Shown here in pieces: positions 61,721-64,000 of a stretch of 64,000 nt of DNA. A program made the position numbers and the translations under genes. Location: positions 1,426,001-1,490,000 of the forward strand of contig NZ_CP104003.1 in NCBI RefSeq assembly GCF_025231485.1. Direction: 5' to 3'. Numbering within the stretch: position 1 is the stretch's first letter; every line of letters begins with the position of its first letter. This stretch comes from Salinirubellus salinus. Its GTDB lineage: Archaea > Halobacteriota > Halobacteria > Halobacteriales > Haloarculaceae. Under the pieces are notes generated by a model. The model had not been told where the DNA came from. It saw only the letters and a program-made list of their open reading frames with translations, and ran no database searches.

Positions 61721-63142
61721 GTGTCCCTCCGCCTGCTCCACTACTCCGACGTCGAGAACGCCTACGACGACCCCGAACGCGTCGGCCGCCTCGCCGGCAC
61801 CATCCGCGACCTCGACGGCCCGGACGCCATCGTCTGCGGCACCGGCGACACCACCGCACCGGGCGTGCTCGCGCTCCAGACCCGCGGCGAACAGGCCATC
61901 GACTTCTACGAGCGCGTCGGCACCGCCGTCGAGACGTTCGGCAACCACGACTTCGACTTCGGCTACGAACGCACCCTCGAGCTGGTCGAGCGCTCGCCAC
62001 AGCACTGGCTCTCGGCGAACGTCTATCACCCCGCCGACGCCGGGACGGCCACGGACGGTGGAGACGCCAGAGCCGACGAACGCTTCGGCGACGCGGTCGG
62101 CGTCGACCCCCTCGCCGTCCACACGGTGAACGGCCACCGCGTCGGCTTCTTCGGCCTCACCGACCCGTCGACGCCGGACATCAACCCCCACGCGAGAGCG
62201 CTCGCGTTCACCGACCCCGTCGTGGAGGCCGAACGCGCCGTCGCCGAACTCCGCGAGCGCGGTGTCGACTTCGTCGTCTGCCTCTCGCACCTCGGGCGGG
62301 GTGACGAGGAGCTCGCCGCCAGCGTCGACGTCGACGTCGTCCTCGGAGGACACGTCCACTCCGAGCGCGTCGAGTACGTCGACGACACCGTCCTCACCCG
62401 CCCGGGGGTCAACGGCCGCGTCGCGCTCGAGGTGTCGCTCCCGGACAAGGAGGTGACCCGCCACCTCGCGGACGACGGTCCGGTGGACGAGCCGCTCGCG
62501 ACCCGCCTGCGCGACCGGTTCGACACCACGGGGCTGACCGACGTGCTCGCCACGGTCGAGGACCCCGTCGAACGGACCGAGAAGACCTGCTTCCGTGGGG
62601 AGTCACGCATCGGCAACTTCGTCGCCGACGCGTACCGCTGGGCGGCACGCGAGGCGGGCTACCCGGAGCCCATCGTGGGCCTCCAGAACTCCGGTGGCAT
62701 CCGCGAGGGTCCGGCACTGGCGGGCGAGGTGACGCTCGCTGACCTGGTGAGCGTCATCCCGTTCGAGGAGGGGGTCGCCGTCCTCGAACTCACGGGCGAT
62801 GAGCTGCTCGGGACGCTCGCAGAGGCCGACGCCAGCGTCGGCTTCGGCGACGCGGAGGCCGACTGGTGGCACGCGCACGTCTCGAACGTCCGTCTGGAGT
62901 ACGACCACGGCGACGGTGAACTCGTCTCGGCGACCGTCGCGGGCGACCCGGTCGACCCCACCGCGACCTACCGTGTCGCCACCTCCGAGTACCTCCTGCA
63001 CACGGCGGGGGAGTTCCCGTCGCTGCACGAGGGGCAGCGTGTCGACACGCTCGACACCCAGTACGAGGTGCTCGCCGCGTACGCCCGCGCGGTCGGCGTC
63101 GACCCGGAACTGGAGGGCCGCATCGTCCGGACGGGCCTGTGA
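61721..63142 (+). CDS. 5'-nucleotidase/metallophosphatase family protein
   Basis: A 473-residue protein with the UshA-type layout: an N-terminal metallophosphatase domain (LRLLHYSDVENAY, CGTGDTTAPG, ETFGNHDFDFG, LSHLGRGDEEL, VVLGGHVHSE) and a C-terminal 5'-nucleotidase domain (about 285-473; VGLQNSGGIREGPALAGEVT). No signal peptide is present, unlike UshA, so it should be cytoplasmic. The GTG 61721 start is close to the divergent DUF5816 gene. Confidence 0.88.
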   Translation: MSLRLLHYSDVENAYDDPERVGRLAGTIRDLDGPDAIVCGTGDTTAPGVLALQTRGEQAIDFYERVGTAVETFGNHDFDFGYERTLELVERSPQHWLSANVYHPADAGTATDGGDARADERFGDAVGVDPLAVHTVNGHRVGFFGLTDPSTPDINPHARALAFTDPVVEAERAVAELRERGVDFVVCLSHLGRGDEELAASVDVDVVLGGHVHSERVEYVDDTVLTRPGVNGRVALEVSLPDKEVTRHLADDGPVDEPLATRLRDRFDTTGLTDVLATVEDPVERTEKTCFRGESRIGNFVADAYRWAAREAGYPEPIVGLQNSGGIREGPALAGEVTLADLVSVIPFEEGVAVLELTGDELLGTLAEADASVGFGDAEADWWHAHVSNVRLEYDHGDGELVSATVAGDPVDPTATYRVATSEYLLHTAGEFPSLHEGQRVDTLDTQYEVLAAYARAVGVDPELEGRIVRTGL

Positions 63143-63197
63143 CCGGACCCACGCGAGAACCACGACGTTTACCCGACGCCGGCCCGACTCTCCGTCG

Positions 63198-63599
63198 ATG
63201 ACGCTGGTCGTCGTTCCGGTCCGGTACCCGCTCTCGGAGCACTCGGAGGCGACCCTCCGTCGCGCCATCGAACTCGCGGAGGCGGAGGACGCCGACCTGA
63301 CCGTGTTCCACGTCAACCTCTACCAGAAATCCAGGCGGGTGAAGCGGGCCGAACTCAAGCGGGCCGTCGAGGAGACGTTCGGCCACCTGCCGAACACGCG
63401 CTACGTCGTCCGCTCGGGCTTCCTCGTCGAGGAGACCATCCTCGACGAGGTGGCCGGCGAGGGGGCCGACTACGTCGTCATCGGCCGCAAGCAGGCCGGC
63501 CGCTGGCGCCGGATGCTCCGGAGTATCACCGACGAACCGGACGTGGAGGGGTACCTCCGCGAGAAGTTGGACTGTACCGTCGTCACGGCGTCGCTCTAG
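63198..63599 (+). CDS. Universal stress protein-like
   Basis: A 133-residue UspA-fold protein: LVVVPVRYPLSEHSEATLRR, LTVFHVNLYQKSRRVKRAEL, VVRSGFLVEETILDEV and YVVIGRKQAGRWRRMLRSIT. The G-x2-G-x9-G[ST] nucleotide motif is absent (GRKQAGRWRR), so it is a non-ATP-binding type. It follows the nucleotidase gene by 55 bp and converges on MscS with the stop codons sharing CTAG. Confidence 0.82.
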   Translation: MTLVVVPVRYPLSEHSEATLRRAIELAEAEDADLTVFHVNLYQKSRRVKRAELKRAVEETFGHLPNTRYVVRSGFLVEETILDEVAGEGADYVVIGRKQAGRWRRMLRSITDEPDVEGYLREKLDCTVVTASL

Positions 63600-64000
63600 T
63601 CGCGCCGCTCGTCGCCGTCGACCCCCGGCGGACGTTCCGGGCCGAGCTCGGGGCCACGGTCGCGGACGCTGACCTGCATCTCCCCGCTCGTGTCGTCGAA
63701 GTAGAGGTGGCTGTGCGGGTAGGCGATCTCGACGTCGGCCTCCTCGAGCCGGTCCCAGATGGCCGTCTGGACCTCCGAGCGGAGTTTCAGCAGTTTGTAC
63801 GGCTCGGTCGCCCAGTAGCGCAGGCGGAGGTTCACGCCGTGGTCGGCGAACGCGTCGATGTAGCAGGTGGGCCTGGCCGGGTAGCGTGCCGACCCGATGC
63901 GGATGTCCGGGCCCCCCTCGATGACCTTGTCGACGTGTGCGGCCGCCTCCTCGATGAGTGCGCGCGCCTCGTCGAGGTCCGACTCGTAGGTGACCTGTAC
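63596..64000 (-). CDS. MscS family mechanosensitive channel, C-terminal part (5' partial)
   Basis: The C-terminal 134 residues of an MscS-type channel; the gene starts beyond the right edge. TYESDLDEARALIEEAAAHV and PTCYIDAFADHGVNLRLRYW form the alpha-beta cage domain, and LKLRSEVQTAIWDRLEEADV is the final family block, followed by a disordered acidic tail. It would add a second mechanosensitive channel to the small one at 11977. Confidence 0.85.
   Translation of the reverse strand, partial: VQVTYESDLDEARALIEEAAAHVDKVIEGGPDIRIGSARYPARPTCYIDAFADHGVNLRLRYWATEPYKLLKLRSEVQTAIWDRLEEADVEIAYPHSHLYFDDTSGEMQVSVRDRGPELGPERPPGVDGDERRD

Overview
The window looks like a 64 kb piece of a haloarchaeal (class Halobacteria) chromosome. 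The DNA is very GC-rich, the proteins are strongly acidic, and many genes overlap as ATGA or GTGA. Promoters are archaeal TATA elements about 25-30 bases before leaderless starts. Marker families include HalX response regulators, DUF7504-type proteins, DUF2270, DUF5816, MTH865, dodecin with the halobacterial residue set, archaeal PriS and GINS, ribosomal protein S17e, CofD, and geranylgeranyl reductase. I see no rRNA, CRISPR array, insertion sequence or prophage. This is mostly core and lineage-specific chromosome. Names are from reading translations by eye; no database search was run.

Layout. 1-2.9 kb: a sulfur operon (ETHE1-like metallo-hydrolase, two YeeE/YedE half-transporters, a winged-helix regulator, DUF2270). 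3-7.3 kb: DUF429, then a signalling block with a histidine kinase, a HalX response regulator and two DUF7504-like proteins. 7.3-16.9 kb: a metallo-hydrolase, SLC13 permease, dodecin, membrane proteins, MscS channel, two short Usp proteins around a 2-hydroxyacid dehydrogenase, an MFS transporter and an enoyl-CoA hydratase. 17-19.8 kb: a membrane glycosyltransferase and HisD. 20-23.7 kb: a metal ABC importer with its DtxR/MntR-type regulator and a clear operator. 24-30 kb: an ArsR-like membrane regulator, an MTH865 protein and a thiamine-type ABC importer joined to a PurM/AIR-synthase-fold enzyme. 30-36.3 kb: cold-shock protein, AhpD-like and DCC proteins, lipid reductase, VOC protein and Asd. 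36.4-38.5 kb: a TetR-controlled MATE exporter. 38.6-42 kb: cofD, a Dus/NifR3-like protein, a CitG-like protein and DUF447, then rps17e. 42-47.8 kb: an HD hydrolase, a 44-residue zinc-binding protein, amidohydrolase, Usp, BirA and a NifU-type domain. 48-54.2 kb: acyl-CoA ligase, Hsp20, PHP protein, DUF4350 protein and SppA-like protease. 54.3-58.7 kb: an intron-bearing tRNA-Glu, a frameshifted HNH endonuclease gene, beta-oxidation genes and the second MTH865 gene. 58.8-64 kb: GINS and PriS of the replication machinery, DUF5816, a 5'-nucleotidase family enzyme, Usp and an MscS C-terminus.

How they work together. The strongest candidate for an undescribed system is cofD/Dus-like/CitG-like/DUF447 (38841-42052). 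The genes are translationally coupled, and the partners otherwise known to me mostly sit in F420-, methanopterin- or methanogenesis-linked contexts, in an organism that should not be a methanogen. Other points of interest are the intron in tRNA-Glu(UUC), a dispersed intergenic element of about 125 bp found just behind stop codons, the PurM-fold enzyme in the thiamine importer operon, and palindromic operators at the metal importer and the MATE operon.
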